The position numbers and the translations under genes were made by a program. From Zavarzinella sp. (lineage in GTDB: Bacteria; Planctomycetota; Planctomycetia; Gemmatales; Gemmataceae): a DNA stretch of 64,000 nucleotides. The stretch's first letter is position 1. Every line of letters begins with the position of its first letter. The stretch lies in contig JAWKTI010000004.1 of assembly GCA_041399155.1 (NCBI GenBank), positions 248,001 through 312,000 of the forward strand, in the 5' to 3' direction. Under the pieces are notes generated by a model. It was given only the letters and a program-made list of their open reading frames with translations, had not been told where the DNA came from and ran no database searches. Positions 17,461 through 27,010 of the stretch are shown here, piece after piece.

Positions 17461-18849
17461 TTACTCCCACAGGTGGGCGTCGCGGATCGCCAGTTTGCCC
17501 CAGATGCGGGCGGCAAGTTCTTCCGGGGTGCTGGCAAAGCGGGGCGAAATCTCAATCGGGTGGCTCGACAACCCTTGTTCGGTGCGTTCCACATCCAGGC
17601 CGACAGACTCGCACCAGCGGGCAAACAGTTCAATCATCCCACGTTGACAGGTTTCAGGGGTGTCGGTGCCTTCCAGGTTCTTTACCGGTGCAAACTCATC
17701 GGCACGTGGGGTTTCCAACAGCACCCACCGTTCTGCCAGTGGGAGGCTGTCAAAAATGAATTTTTCAAATTTCAGTGCGTTTTCTGTGGTGGGCTCAATT
17801 TTAACCCCATGTTCATCGATGTAAGGCACCTTTTTGTGGGCGATGTGGTACGGCAGGCCCGTCCCGCTGATCTCAGACAGAAATTTCAATTCGAACATAT
17901 GAATCGCCGGATTGCCGAAACGATACACCAATTCGCCCGTGTTGGTGATTTCCGCGGCTTTCTTTTCGGGAAGGTCAGAATACTCCACGATGCCGCATTT
18001 GCCAGCGATGGTGGCAAAAACACCCATTTTTTCCTTGGGATATGCTTTGGCAACTGCTTTGGACGAAACCTGTGACCGCTGTTCGATGTGCAGACCAACA
18101 AAACCTGGTTCCAGCACCTGCACCAGCGGATTATCCACCTGAAAATAGAAGAGATGCTCAACGCCCAGTTCAGTCAGGCGGTCGATCATCCCATCTTCAA
18201 TCAGTGCACTGATGGTGCCACCGTGCCCGTTGGGGCTGGTAAACAGCACCCCGGGTGCCTCCAAAAGCAATTTTCCTGTCGTGCGATCAACTGCAGGCAT
18301 CGTTCCTTGCTGGATCAGAAATACCCACTTCGGATCGAGGCCAAAGTAGTGGTTTTCCTGCAAATAAATGAGAGTTTCTTCATGGGTTGCGGGCGAAGTC
18401 AGCAGAATCAGTGGGATTTTTCGACCGTAGCGTAACCCGCACGCCAATACCTTTTCGGCATGGATCTGAAAAAGCGTTTTTTGCGAAATCGGCCCAATGG
18501 GGTACATTCCCTTTGGTTTGGGGAAGCCAAGGCGGCTCCCCTGTCCACCTGCAACCAGCAAGACGGCGAACTTGCCATCTGCAATTGCCTGGTGACCGAG
18601 ATCCCGATGAATTGCCGTAACTTCCTGCTGGGCCAGCACTTGAATCGGGGCAATCGAATGTTCATCAAATGCGGCGTGGCTGGTTCTGCTGGATTGAAAC
18701 AACTGGTCGATTTCTTCCAGATCGACCCCAGCCAGTTGCAGGATCAGGCGGTGCTGGGTATCGACCGTCAGAGCATCCCAGCCGTTCAGCAGATGTTCCT
18801 GGTGGTGTAATCGCAGGCGGTGTCGCAGGTCGGTAGGTATGGGATTCAT
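17461..18849 (-). CDS. UDP-sugar pyrophosphorylase (UDPGP family, UAP-like)
   Basis: The protein is about 462 residues from the ATG at 18849, which has GAGG nine bases upstream; an in-frame TTG at 18864 is the alternative. The nucleotide-binding signature LLVAGGQGSRLGFPKPKG is clear, followed by PLILLTSPATHEET and SPNGHGGTISAL, FYFQVDNPL (metal/nucleotide site) and AVAKAYPKEKMG. This is the eukaryote-like UDP-N-acetylglucosamine/UTP-glucose-1-phosphate uridylyltransferase family, making UDP-activated sugar from UTP and a sugar phosphate in the cytoplasm. Sequence alone does not fix whether glucose, GlcNAc or GalNAc is used. Eleven bases separate it from the upstream metallo-hydrolase gene, so they probably form an operon. 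Confidence 0.88.
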   Translation of the reverse strand: MNPIPTDLRHRLRLHHQEHLLNGWDALTVDTQHRLILQLAGVDLEEIDQLFQSSRTSHAAFDEHSIAPIQVLAQQEVTAIHRDLGHQAIADGKFAVLLVAGGQGSRLGFPKPKGMYPIGPISQKTLFQIHAEKVLACGLRYGRKIPLILLTSPATHEETLIYLQENHYFGLDPKWVFLIQQGTMPAVDRTTGKLLLEAPGVLFTSPNGHGGTISALIEDGMIDRLTELGVEHLFYFQVDNPLVQVLEPGFVGLHIEQRSQVSSKAVAKAYPKEKMGVFATIAGKCGIVEYSDLPEKKAAEITNTGELVYRFGNPAIHMFELKFLSEISGTGLPYHIAHKKVPYIDEHGVKIEPTTENALKFEKFIFDSLPLAERWVLLETPRADEFAPVKNLEGTDTPETCQRGMIELFARWCESVGLDVERTEQGLSSHPIEISPRFASTPEELAARIWGKLAIRDAHLWE

Positions 18850-18860
18850 CTGATTCTGCC

Positions 18861-19640
18861 TCAAAATCGAAAACGCAAGCCATCGTAGGCCATTGCCACC
18901 CCACCGGGCAGGCTGGCATTCACTGCATCATAGTCCAATTCGTGGGACATGTGGGTCAGATAGGCCTGACCCGGATTTAATCGCTCAATCACTTCCAGCG
19001 ATTCATTCAGCCCCATGTGGGCAGGATGCGATTTATACCGCAGGGTGTCAATGATGAAAACATCCAGATCTTCCAGCAAGGGCCAACTGCGGCTGGGGAA
19101 TTCATTGACGTCGGTACAATAGGCCATGTTGCCCACGCGATAGCCAAATACATGAAAAGTGTGGTGCTGCAACGGGATGGGGGTAATTTTCTCACCCAGC
19201 ACCTCAAACGGCTGTTCGTCAATCGTTCGGAACTCCAGGCGGGGTAAGTAGTTACGGTTGGCGTGGTCCCATTCAAACATGTAGGCGAACACCCGCCGAA
19301 TTACCGCTTCTACTTCCTCGGTGCAATACACCGGGATCGGTTCTGTGTGGTATTTGCCCAGCACCCGCAAATCGTCCATCCCATAAAGATGATCCACATG
19401 GTAATGGGTGTAGAGCACTGCATCGACACGGCGAATCTCTTCCCGCAATAACTGTAAGCGCATTTCCGGGCCAGTATCGATCAGAATGTTCCCACGTGGG
19501 GTCTGAATCAGTCCGGAAGCTCGATATCGCTGATTTTTTGGGTTTTTGGAGCGGCATACCGTGCAGTCGCACCCCACTACGGGCACACCGGTCGAAGTTC
19601 CTGTGCCTAAAAATACAAACGTCCTGTCTTGTTCTGCCAT
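18861..19640 (-). CDS. MBL-fold metallo-hydrolase, PhnP-like
   Basis: A 259-residue protein. The N-terminus FLGTGTSTGVPVVGCDC followed by CRSKNPKNQRYR matches the PhnP branch of metallo-beta-lactamase-fold phosphodiesterases, including the cysteines that bind an extra zinc. The metal motif THYHVDHLYGMDDL (HxHxDH) is intact. Later ligands appear in CTDVNEF and in LTHMSHELDY near the C-terminus. The expected reaction is hydrolysis of a cyclic phosphate diester or a related small molecule; the true substrate is unknown because no C-P lyase genes are near. It lies just upstream of the nucleotidyltransferase gene in the same direction. Confidence 0.85.
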   Translation of the reverse strand: MAEQDRTFVFLGTGTSTGVPVVGCDCTVCRSKNPKNQRYRASGLIQTPRGNILIDTGPEMRLQLLREEIRRVDAVLYTHYHVDHLYGMDDLRVLGKYHTEPIPVYCTEEVEAVIRRVFAYMFEWDHANRNYLPRLEFRTIDEQPFEVLGEKITPIPLQHHTFHVFGYRVGNMAYCTDVNEFPSRSWPLLEDLDVFIIDTLRYKSHPAHMGLNESLEVIERLNPGQAYLTHMSHELDYDAVNASLPGGVAMAYDGLRFRF

Positions 19641-20091
19641 GGAGTGTGTCCGAAAAGTCGAAGATTATTTTACGAAGCGGGAAAAATTGTGCCCACTACA
19701 ACAGCGGAGGCTTGCAGATTGCCTTAATCGACCCCTGATGAACACCACTCAATGGGAATACGATGTAGGTGGTTAGTTGGTGAAGGAAATCGATCCGCTT
19801 TCCAAAGAAAAAAGAGCTATGAATACGATTCCCTGTCCCACCGAAGTGCGTACGTGGATCGATTGGATCGCCGCACAGAATACGCCTACGATGCTGTGGG
19901 GCAGTTGCTGACCGAAACCTAGAAAGATTTCTGTGGGCGACATCGTCGAGGAACACGATTATCTGTGGTATGAAAATGGATGCTGGAGGCATTCGCGAAC
20001 AATGCGGGCACCTACACCTTCACCTGCGACGATCTGGGGCGAGTGAGCACCAATTCGGGGCTGTTTGGCAAGATCTTTACCTACAGCTAAC

Positions 20092-20118
20092 CGTCATTCC
20101 CACGAAAGCGGGAATCCA
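20092..20118 (-). repeat. REP-like palindrome (ATTCCC family)
   Basis: CGTCATTCCC and GCGGGAATCCA arms around a short spacer, inside the RHS remnant. It is followed by AGCAGAAAACTTGAA, which also follows the next copy 75 bases away, so the repeat unit extends beyond the palindrome. Confidence 0.7.
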
Positions 20119-20166
20119 GAGCAGAAAACTTGAATTAGTTACCACTACACTGCAGCCCACCTGCAA

Positions 20167-20193
20167 CGTCATTCCCGCGAACGCGGGAATCCA
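20167..20193 (-). repeat. REP-like palindrome (ATTCCC family)
   Basis: CGTCATTCCCGCG and CGCGGGAATCCA arms form the most symmetrical copy in the window, followed by GGGCAGAAAACTTGAA as in the copy at 20092. The two form a tandem pair inside the dead RHS gene. Confidence 0.75.
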
Positions 20194-20700
20194 GGGCAGA
20201 AAACTTGAAGCAGACTCAACAAGGATTGCAATTCCCTGCCTTCTCTGTTATCCTATAGTAGGCAGTTTTTCGCCACGGGGCCCACATATCGCATCCCACC
20301 ATCTACTGGATTAAGCACCAGAGCAGGTCGCTGGCCACATTGGTGGATTTCGAATTCACCTATGATGGTGCCGATCGGGTGACATAGGAAAACCGTGGTA
20401 ATTATGTCAAGAACTACGATTTGAGCATAATTAGTTTTCGAGGATCAATCAATGTTGAATAATCTAATATTTTTGCCAGCAGCATTATTGATATTTTTTT
20501 TATGTTCGTGCAATACCATTTCTTCCAAGGTTACTTACAAGAGTGAGAAACCATGTTTTAGTTCAACACAGGCTGAAAGGTTAAATTTGCTCGTCTTGAG
20601 ATTCCAGCCTAGCACTGCAATTATCACAAGAGTGCAACCGGTCATTCGGGAGGGTTGGGTAACTGATTTAGCAAATTGGGGTGTAACAAGATGGGTCTTT

Positions 20701-20740
20701 CTGCGATATCAGGGGTTCTAACAACCAAACATCGCAGGAG
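20701..20740 (+). promoter_or_regulatory. Hairpin at the transposase ribosome binding site
   Basis: CTGCGAT (20701-20707) pairs perfectly with ATCGCAG (20731-20737), with an inner GGTT/AACC stem between them. The outer 3' arm overlaps the AGGAG Shine-Dalgarno at 20736-20740, nine bases before the transposase ATG. The same arrangement is present in the other two copies. Sequestering the site would damp transposase translation from read-through transcripts, a known strategy in insertion sequences. Confidence 0.5.
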
Positions 20741-20748
20741 ACCCAATA

Positions 20749-22246
20749 ATGATTATCCCAGACACATCTTCTTCAATCAACCCCAACTTCCTGTTTGGCC
20801 TATTTGATCGACTCGCCTCAGAAGTCAATCGTGCTGTACAGGAATGCATGCCGATTCGTGATTTCGAGCAACATGTTCAACAATCGGTTGCTCAAATTGG
20901 CGCTTCAGCAATCTCGTTGTACCTGGAAATGCTTGGCGATGGCGACTTGGGAGATAAGATCCAGACAGAAACTGGTGAAGTGCTTCATCGCAGCGAAGAA
21001 CCCCGACAACGGTCCATCCGAACGATCTTTGGTGAGCATCAGTTTGAGCAGTATGTTTATGGCGTTGATCTTGGCCGCAAGATTGATTTGTATCCTGTGG
21101 ATGTCATGATTCAGATGCCAGCCAACACATATTCGCCGTGGTTTCGCGAGGTAATGCATTATCTCAGTACAAAGATGTCGTATCAGGAATCATCAGATGT
21201 GATTTCTTTGTTGTATCTGCAAAAGAGTCCGGTCGATACTCTGGAACGAAATATCCACAATCTGAGTGAATCTGCAGAACAGTTTCTGAATGAGATCCCA
21301 ATTCCTGCACCAACAGCAGAGGGAAAGATTCTGGTGATGAGTGCCGATGCCAAAGGAGTTCCCATGGTTCGCAAGACGAAGGCGATTCCAGCGTTTGATC
21401 AACGGTATTTTCCTGGTAATCGGCGTATGGCGACGCTGGCGACCGTATATTCCGTGAATGAATATTTTCGAACGGCTGAAGAGATTATCGCAGCGTTATT
21501 TCGAGAAAACTCGAATCGTGAGGAGAAACGTCCCGAACCGGTGGGCAAAGTAGTTGCGGGATTTTTGTCGCAATGTGATGCGGAGGGTGCTGATCAGAGG
21601 CACGCACCACGCGATGGTGTGGGCAGCAGAACAGGTCGAACGTCGCCACCAATCAGGTCAGCCTTTGGTACGGCTGATGGATGGTCAGACCAGTTTGTGG
21701 GAAGCATCTGATGTCAATTTCGATTCATACGAAACAATTGATATCCTGGATATCATTCATGTTGCCAGTTATGTGTGGGATGCGGCAAAAGTGTTTGAGT
21801 CTCACCGTGAACATCAGGAAGCGTTTGCTCGAGACCGCCTATTGAGAATCCTGAAGGGAGATGTGAAAAGTGTGGTTTCGGGAATCCGTCAGAAAGCGAC
21901 AAAAAGCGAATTGAAAGCAGAAAAGTTAAAGAAGATTAATCAGGTTTGCAACTACTTTGAAAAGAACTACCACCGGATGAGATATGACAGCTATTTGCAG
22001 CAGGGGCTGCCGATTGCAACCGGGGTGATTGAAGGGGCTTGTCGGCACCTGGTGATGGATCGAATGTGCCGCACGGGAATGCGCTGGAAAACGAAAGGGG
22101 CCCAGGCAATGCTACACGCCAGAGCAATTGATCTGGCAGGTCGAACTAGAGATTTTCATATTTACCTGGCTAACCAGGAATACCAAAGAACAGACAGGTT
22201 CCGCAAACAGCTCAATCTGTCCCACTTATTACCCTTGCCCGGATGA
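20749..22246 (+). pseudogene. ISKra4-like transposase, copy 1, frameshifted
   Basis: The first frame runs from MIIPDTSSSINPNF for about 281 codons of correct protein. At a G-tract near 21585 (GGA GGG TGC) it slips out of frame and runs on to 21711. The correct remainder continues in another frame from about 21590 to 22246. The family signature is present: SADAKGVPM (first catalytic Asp), LMDGQTSLWEA (second Asp) and GVIEGACRHLVMDRM (Glu). With the 5-G tract of copy 2 the frame would be whole, so copy 1 is either inactive or expressed only through slippage. Confidence 0.85.
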
Positions 22247-23637
22247 CCGGTTGCACTCTTATCACAATTGGGAGACTAGGAAAATTTGAAATTCTTGACT
22301 GTTGGGTTGAGCAGCCAGCCACAAAGAGATTTGCCAATGTGTCAGGCGGGCCTGATATTGCCGTGAAAGTAATTGAACTGCAGCCCAAGGATTCTTTACG
22401 ATTTGTAATTCGATACAAAAAAAATGACTCATCAACTATTGATGAAATATACCTATACCCTAGCCAGGATCTTGTTGCCCCACACCCAGAAGTCCCTTCG
22501 TTTGTTCAGCACGAATACGGGTTACAGTCTAATACTTCAACTATTGTTTGTGACCACTCTTTAACGATTAGTCGTATAAGACTTCTAGATTCAAATGAAC
22601 TGAATTCTGTTGAAGTAAGCTTTCGTGAAGACCCGCTTTATTTTGATTTTCCCGAATTTATCAGTGTCCATTTTAAGGCAGTAAAGTGAAATGTGCTATT
22701 CATACTTTGTGATTTTCTTGCTTCTACAACATATTGTTGACACAAAAGTTAAGCCCGGCGATGTATGCCAAGTCAAAATCTTTAAGAATGTTTGTATTGC
22801 ATTTTGCTACATTCCACAAGGTGAATTGCAGTTAGGCTCAAGTGACGAAGAGATATCAAAACTATCCCAATTTCTCAAAAAGAAAAATATCACACCAGAT
22901 CATTTGTTTTCTGAAGCTAATCGCACACGAGGAAAATACACTAGCAATGGCTACTGGCTAGCAATGAATGAATTATCAATTGCTGATTGGAAGCAAGTAA
23001 TGACTGATGATAATTATGAGAGAAAATTGCCGACTGATGAACCTTCAAAATACCCTATTACTGGAATAACTTATGCCAGCATACAAAGATTTCTGAAAAA
23101 ATGCGATCCACCCGCAGGATTCGTGCTACGCCTTCCAACTGAGGATGAATGGGAATATGCATATTTTGGCTTGCAAAAAAAGCGACCGTATTATTGGGGC
23201 AGCGAATTAACTGGCAAAGAAGCCAATTGTTTCGGTAATTCATTTGACGGAGATGAGTGCAACCGGTCATTCGGGAGGGTTGGGTAACTGATTTAGCAAA
23301 TTGGGGTGTAAAAAGATGGGTCTTTCTGCGATATCAGGGGTTCTGACAACCAAACATCGCAGGAGACCCAATAATGATTATCCCAGACACATCTTCTTCA
23401 ATCAACCCCAACTTCCTGTTTGGCCTATTTGATCGACTCGCATCAGAAGTCAATCGTGCTGTACAGGAATGCATGCCGATTCGTGATTTCGAGCAACATG
23501 TTCAACAATCGGTTGCTCAAATTGGTGCTTCAGCAATCTCGTTGTACCTGGAAATGCTTGGCGATGGCGACGTGGGAGAAAAGATCCAGACAGAAACAGG
23601 TGAAGTGCTTCATCGCAGCGAAGAACCCCGACAACGG

Positions 23638-25268
23638 GAGTGCAACCGGTCATTCGGGAGGGTTGGGTAACTGATTTAGCAAATTGGGGTGTAACAAGAT
23701 GGGTCTTTCTGCGATATCAGGGGTTCTAACAACCAAACATCGCAGGAGACCCAATAATGATTATCCCAGACACATCTTCTTCAATCAACCCCAACTTCCT
23801 GTTTGGCCTATTTGATCGACTCGCCTCAGAAGTCAATCGTGCTGTACAGGAATGCATGCCGATTCGTGATTTCGAGCAACATGTTCAACAATCGGTTGCT
23901 CAAATTGGCGCTTCAGCAATCTCGTTGTACCTGGAAATGCTTGGCGATGGCGACTTGGGAGATAAGATCCAGACAGAAACTGGTGAAGTGCTTCATCGCA
24001 GCGAAGAACCCCGACAACGGTCCATCCGAACGATCTTTGGTGAGCATCAGTTTGAGCAGTATGTTTATGGCGTTGATCTTGGCCGCAAGATTGATTTGTA
24101 TCCTGTGGATGTCATGATTCAGATGCCAGCCAACACATATTCGCCGTGGTTTCGCGAGGTAATGCATTATCTCAGTACAAAGATGTCGTATCAGGAATCA
24201 TCAGATGTGATTTCTTTGTTGTATCTGCAAAAGAGTCCGGTCGATACTCTGGAACGAAATATCCACAATCTGAGTGAATCTGCAGAACAGTTTCTGAATG
24301 AGATCCCAATTCCTGCACCAACAGCAGAGGGAAAGATTCTGGTGATGAGTGCCGATGCCAAAGGAGTTCCCATGGTTCGCAAGACGAAGGCGATTCCAGC
24401 GTTTGATCAACGGTATTTTCCTGGTAATCGGCGTATGGCGACGCTGGCGACCGTATATTCCGTGAATGAATATTTTCGAACGGCTGAAGAGATTATCGCA
24501 GCGTTATTTCGAGAAAACTCGAATCGTGAGGAGAAACGTCCCGAACCGGTGGGCAAAGTAGTTGCGGGATTTTTGTCGCAATGTGATGCGGAGGGGTGCT
24601 GATCAGAGGCACGCACCACGCGATGGTGTGGGCAGCAGAACAGGTCGAACGTCGCCACCAATCAGGTCAGCCTTTGGTACGGCTGATGGATGGTCAGACC
24701 AGTTTGTGGGAAGCATCTGATGTCAATTTCGATTCATACGAAACAATTGATATCCTGGATATCATTCATGTTGCCAGTTATGTGTGGGATGCGGCAAAAG
24801 TGTTTGAGTCTCACCGTGAACATCAGGAAGCGTTTGCTCGAGACCGCCTATTGAGAATCCTGAAGGGAGATGTGAAAAGTGTGGTTTCGGGAATCCGTCA
24901 GAAAGCGACAAAAAGCGAATTGAAAGCAGAAAAGTTAAAGAAGATTAATCAGGTTTGCAACTACTTTGAAAAGAACTACCACCGGATGAGATATGACAGC
25001 TATTTGCAGCAGGGGCTGCCGATTGCAACCGGGGTGATTGAAGGGGCTTGTCGGCACCTGGTGATGGATCGAATGTGCCGCACGGGAATGCGGCTGGAAA
25101 ACGAAAGGGGCCCAGGCAATGCTACACGCCAGAGCAATTGATCTGGCAGGTCGAACTAGAGATTTTCATATTTACCTGGCTAACCAGGAATACCAAAGAA
25201 CAGACAGGTTCCGCAAACAGCTCAATCTGTCCCACTTATTACCCTTGCCCGGATGACCGGTTGCACTC
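23638..25268 (+). mobile_element. ISKra4-like insertion sequence, copy 3 (1631 bp), nested in copy 2
   Basis: It has full inverted ends identical in layout to copy 1 and a perfect 9-bp target duplication, CGACAACGG, at 23629-23637 and 25269-25277, inside the transposase gene of copy 2. It is nearly identical to copy 1, so the nested insertion is recent. It was the last of the insertions at this site. Confidence 0.92.
23757..25256 (+). pseudogene. ISKra4-like transposase, copy 3, two frameshifts
   Basis: The first frame runs from 23757 to a stop at 24602, just after a four-G tract (GAGGGGTGC) that is one G shorter than in copy 2. The correct protein continues from about 24596 in another frame until an extra G at about 25092 (ATGCGGCTGG in place of ATGCGCTGG) breaks it again, and the end is then back in the first frame. 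Catalytic motifs are all encoded but no single frame contains them. It is probably inactive unless both sites slip. Confidence 0.85.
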
Positions 25269-26894
25269 CGACAACGGTCCATCCGAACGATCTTTGGTGA
25301 GCATCGGTTTGAGCAGTATGTTTATGGCGTCGATCTTGGCCGCAAGATTGATTTGTATCCTGTGGATGTCATGATTCAGATGCCAGCAAACACATATTCT
25401 CCGTGGTTTCGCGAGGTCATGCATTATCTCAGCACAAAGATGTCGTATCAGGAATCATCAGATGTGATTTCTTTGTTGTATCTGCAAAAGAGTCCGGTCG
25501 ATACTCTGGAACGAAATATCCACAATCTGAGTGAATCTGCAGAACAGTTTCTGAATGAGATCCCAATTCCTGCACCAACAGCAGAGGGAAAGATTCTGGT
25601 GGTGAGTGCCGATGCCAAAGGAGTCCCCATGGTTCGCAAGACGAAGGCGATTCCAGCGTTTGATCAACGGTATTTTCCTGGTAATCGGCGTATGGCGACG
25701 CTGGCGACCGTATATTCCGTGAATGAATATTTTCGAACGGCTGAAGAGATTGTCGCAGCGTTATTTCGAGAAAACTCGAATCGTGAGGAGAAACGCCCCG
25801 AACCGGTGGGCAAAGTGGTTGCGGGATTTTTGTCGCAATGTGATGCGGAGGGGGTGCTGATCAGAGGCACGCACCACGCGATGGTGTGGGCAGCAGAACA
25901 GGTCGAACGTCGCCACCAATCAGGTCAGCCTTTGGTACGGCTGATGGATGGTCAGACCAGTTTGTGGGAAGCATCTGATGTCAATTTCGATTCATACGAA
26001 ACAATTGATATCCTGGATATCATTCATGTTGCCAGTTATGTGTGGGATGCGGCAAAAGTGTTTGAGTCTCACCGTGAACATCAGGAAGCGTTTGCTCGAG
26101 ACCGCCTATTGAGAATCCTGAAGGGAGATGTGAAAAGTGTGGTTTCGGGAATCCGTCAGAAAGCGACAAAAAGCGAATTGAAAGCAGAAAAGTTAAAGAA
26201 GATTAATCAGGTTTGCAACTACTTTGAAAAGAACTACCACCGGATGAGATATGACAGCTATTTGCAGCAAGGGCTGCCGATTGCAACTGGGGTGATTGAA
26301 GGGGCTTGTCGGCACCTGGTGATGGATCGAATGTGCCGCACGGGAATGAGATGGAAAACGAAAGGGGCCCAGGCAATGCTACACGCCCGAGCAATTGATC
26401 TGGCAGGTCGAACCAGAGATTTTCATATTTACCTGGCTAACCAGGAATACCAAAGAACAGACAGGTTCCGCAAACAGCTCAATCTGTCCCACTTATTACC
26501 CTTGCCCGGATGACCGGTTGCACTCGACGGAGATAATGATAAAGGGACATTCTTAGGTAAAATTTCTAAAAGTGGAAATTATGCAAAAACTTTTCCGCAT
26601 CCATGGAAATTATCTGATATGAGTGGCAATGTTTGGGAACTGACAGACTCCGTAGATTCAACAAACCCAAAAAAAAGAATCTGTAAAGGAGGCTGTTGGA
26701 TATCTAGACCATGGAACTGCCGCGGCGCATCAAGACTAGCGACGGATGATTATCCTGAAACATATATTGGCTTTAGACTTGCATTGATTCCCAAACGATA
26801 AATTTTATGCTATTGCTTGGTTTCTGCTTTGTTGCTGTAAATAATTCTTATACAATCTGCCGACTAAAAAGAAAGCCCTTTTACACTTTGAAAA

Positions 26895-27010
26895 GACTGC
26901 AACCGGATATTCGGAAGGGTTGGGTAATGGATTGACCAAATTGGACTGTAATAAATGCATCTTTTCCGATATTCGGTTCTGACAACTAACATCGCAGGGA
27001 ATGCAATAAG
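26895..27010 (+). mobile_element. Decayed left end of a related ISKra4-like element
   Basis: About 115 bases align with the left end and leader of the three full copies (TGCAACCGGATATTCGG, GGGTTGGGTAA, GGTTCTGACAAC, ACATCGCAGG) at roughly three-quarters identity by eye. The transposase frame is gone. It shows an older insertion of a relative at the same locus, 94 bases after the FGE-like gene. Confidence 0.65.

Larger units (their letters stand above)
19785..20440 (+). pseudogene. Remnants of an RHS/YD-repeat protein gene
   Basis: Three short frames encode unmistakable YD-repeat units broken by stops and frameshifts. At 19821-19922 the peptide includes RRTEYAYDAVGQLLTET then stop. At 19989-20090 it includes GTYTFTCDDLGRVSTNSG then stop. 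At 20340-20387 it includes FEFTYDGADRVT then stop. Two REP-like palindromes sit between the second and third pieces. RHS proteins are large secreted or surface proteins that often carry C-terminal toxins; no toxin domain survives here. The next genes downstream are a lipoprotein gene and an FGE-like gene. Confidence 0.7.
20630..22258 (+). mobile_element. ISKra4-like insertion sequence, copy 1 (1629 bp)
   Basis: The ends are inverted: the left end GAGTGCAACCGGTCATTCGG matches the complement of the right end with few differences over about 26 bases. The flanks are a perfect 9-bp target duplication, TTATCACAA, at 20621-20629 and 22259-22267. One transposase gene occupies most of the length. Two G residues are missing in this copy relative to copy 2, breaking the transposase frame. 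Length, 9-bp duplication and transposase signature point to the ISKra4 family. Confidence 0.9.
20452..22689 (+). pseudogene. Lipoprotein gene split by an ISKra4-like element
   Basis: The 5' part (20452-20629) encodes MLNNLIFLPAALLIFFLCSC, a lipoprotein signal peptide with cysteine in the lipobox. The 3' part (22268-22689) encodes ...GRLGKFEILDCWVEQ to the stop. Removing the element and one copy of the 9-bp duplication joins them in frame as a 199-residue protein reading across the junction TAIITIGRLG. I recognise no domain; the mature part has Tyr/Asp-rich beta-like segments. The gene is AT-rich, unlike most neighbours, and is followed after one base by the FGE-like gene, so the two were an operon. 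It could once have been an immunity or accessory protein for the RHS gene upstream; that is speculation. Confidence 0.8.
23374..26513 (+). pseudogene. ISKra4-like transposase, copy 2: intact frame interrupted by copy 3
   Basis: The 5' 88 codons (23374-23637) and the 3' part (25278-26513) are in the same frame and together give an uninterrupted 499-residue transposase, the only one of the three copies with no frameshift. The GAGGGGGTG tract here has five Gs and reads through (AEGVLIRGTHH). It carries the three acidic motifs noted for the family: SADAKGVPM, LMDGQTSLW and GVIEGACRHL. It is inactive now because copy 3 separates the halves, but it shows the ancestral reading frame. Confidence 0.88.
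23255..26525 (+). mobile_element. ISKra4-like insertion sequence, copy 2 (1631 bp), split by copy 3
   Basis: It is bounded by the same inverted ends as copy 1 and by a perfect 9-bp target duplication, GACGGAGAT, at 23246-23254 and 26526-26534. Its own sequence is 23255-23637 plus 25278-26525, 1631 bp in total. A third copy is inserted between the two parts with its own duplication. Small differences from copies 1 and 3 (for example CTGACAACC in the leader) show it is a distinct lineage of the same element. Confidence 0.9.
22691..26801 (+). pseudogene. FGE/SUMF1-like gene split by nested ISKra4-like elements
   Basis: The 5' part (22691-23254, 188 codons) and 3' part (26535-26801) rejoin in frame once the insertion and one 9-bp duplication are removed, giving 276 residues. 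The product matches the formylglycine-generating-enzyme (sulfatase-modifying factor) fold: YIPQGELQLGSS, NELSIADWKQVM, YPITGITYASIQRF, LRLPTEDEWEYA, then MSGNVWELT and CKGGCWISRPWNCRGASR with IGFRLA at the end. The active enzymes' second cysteine position is uncertain here, so it may be a non-catalytic C-type-lectin-like member. A hydrophobic N-terminus (YFVIFLLLQHIV) suggests export. It directly follows the disrupted lipoprotein gene. Confidence 0.82.
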
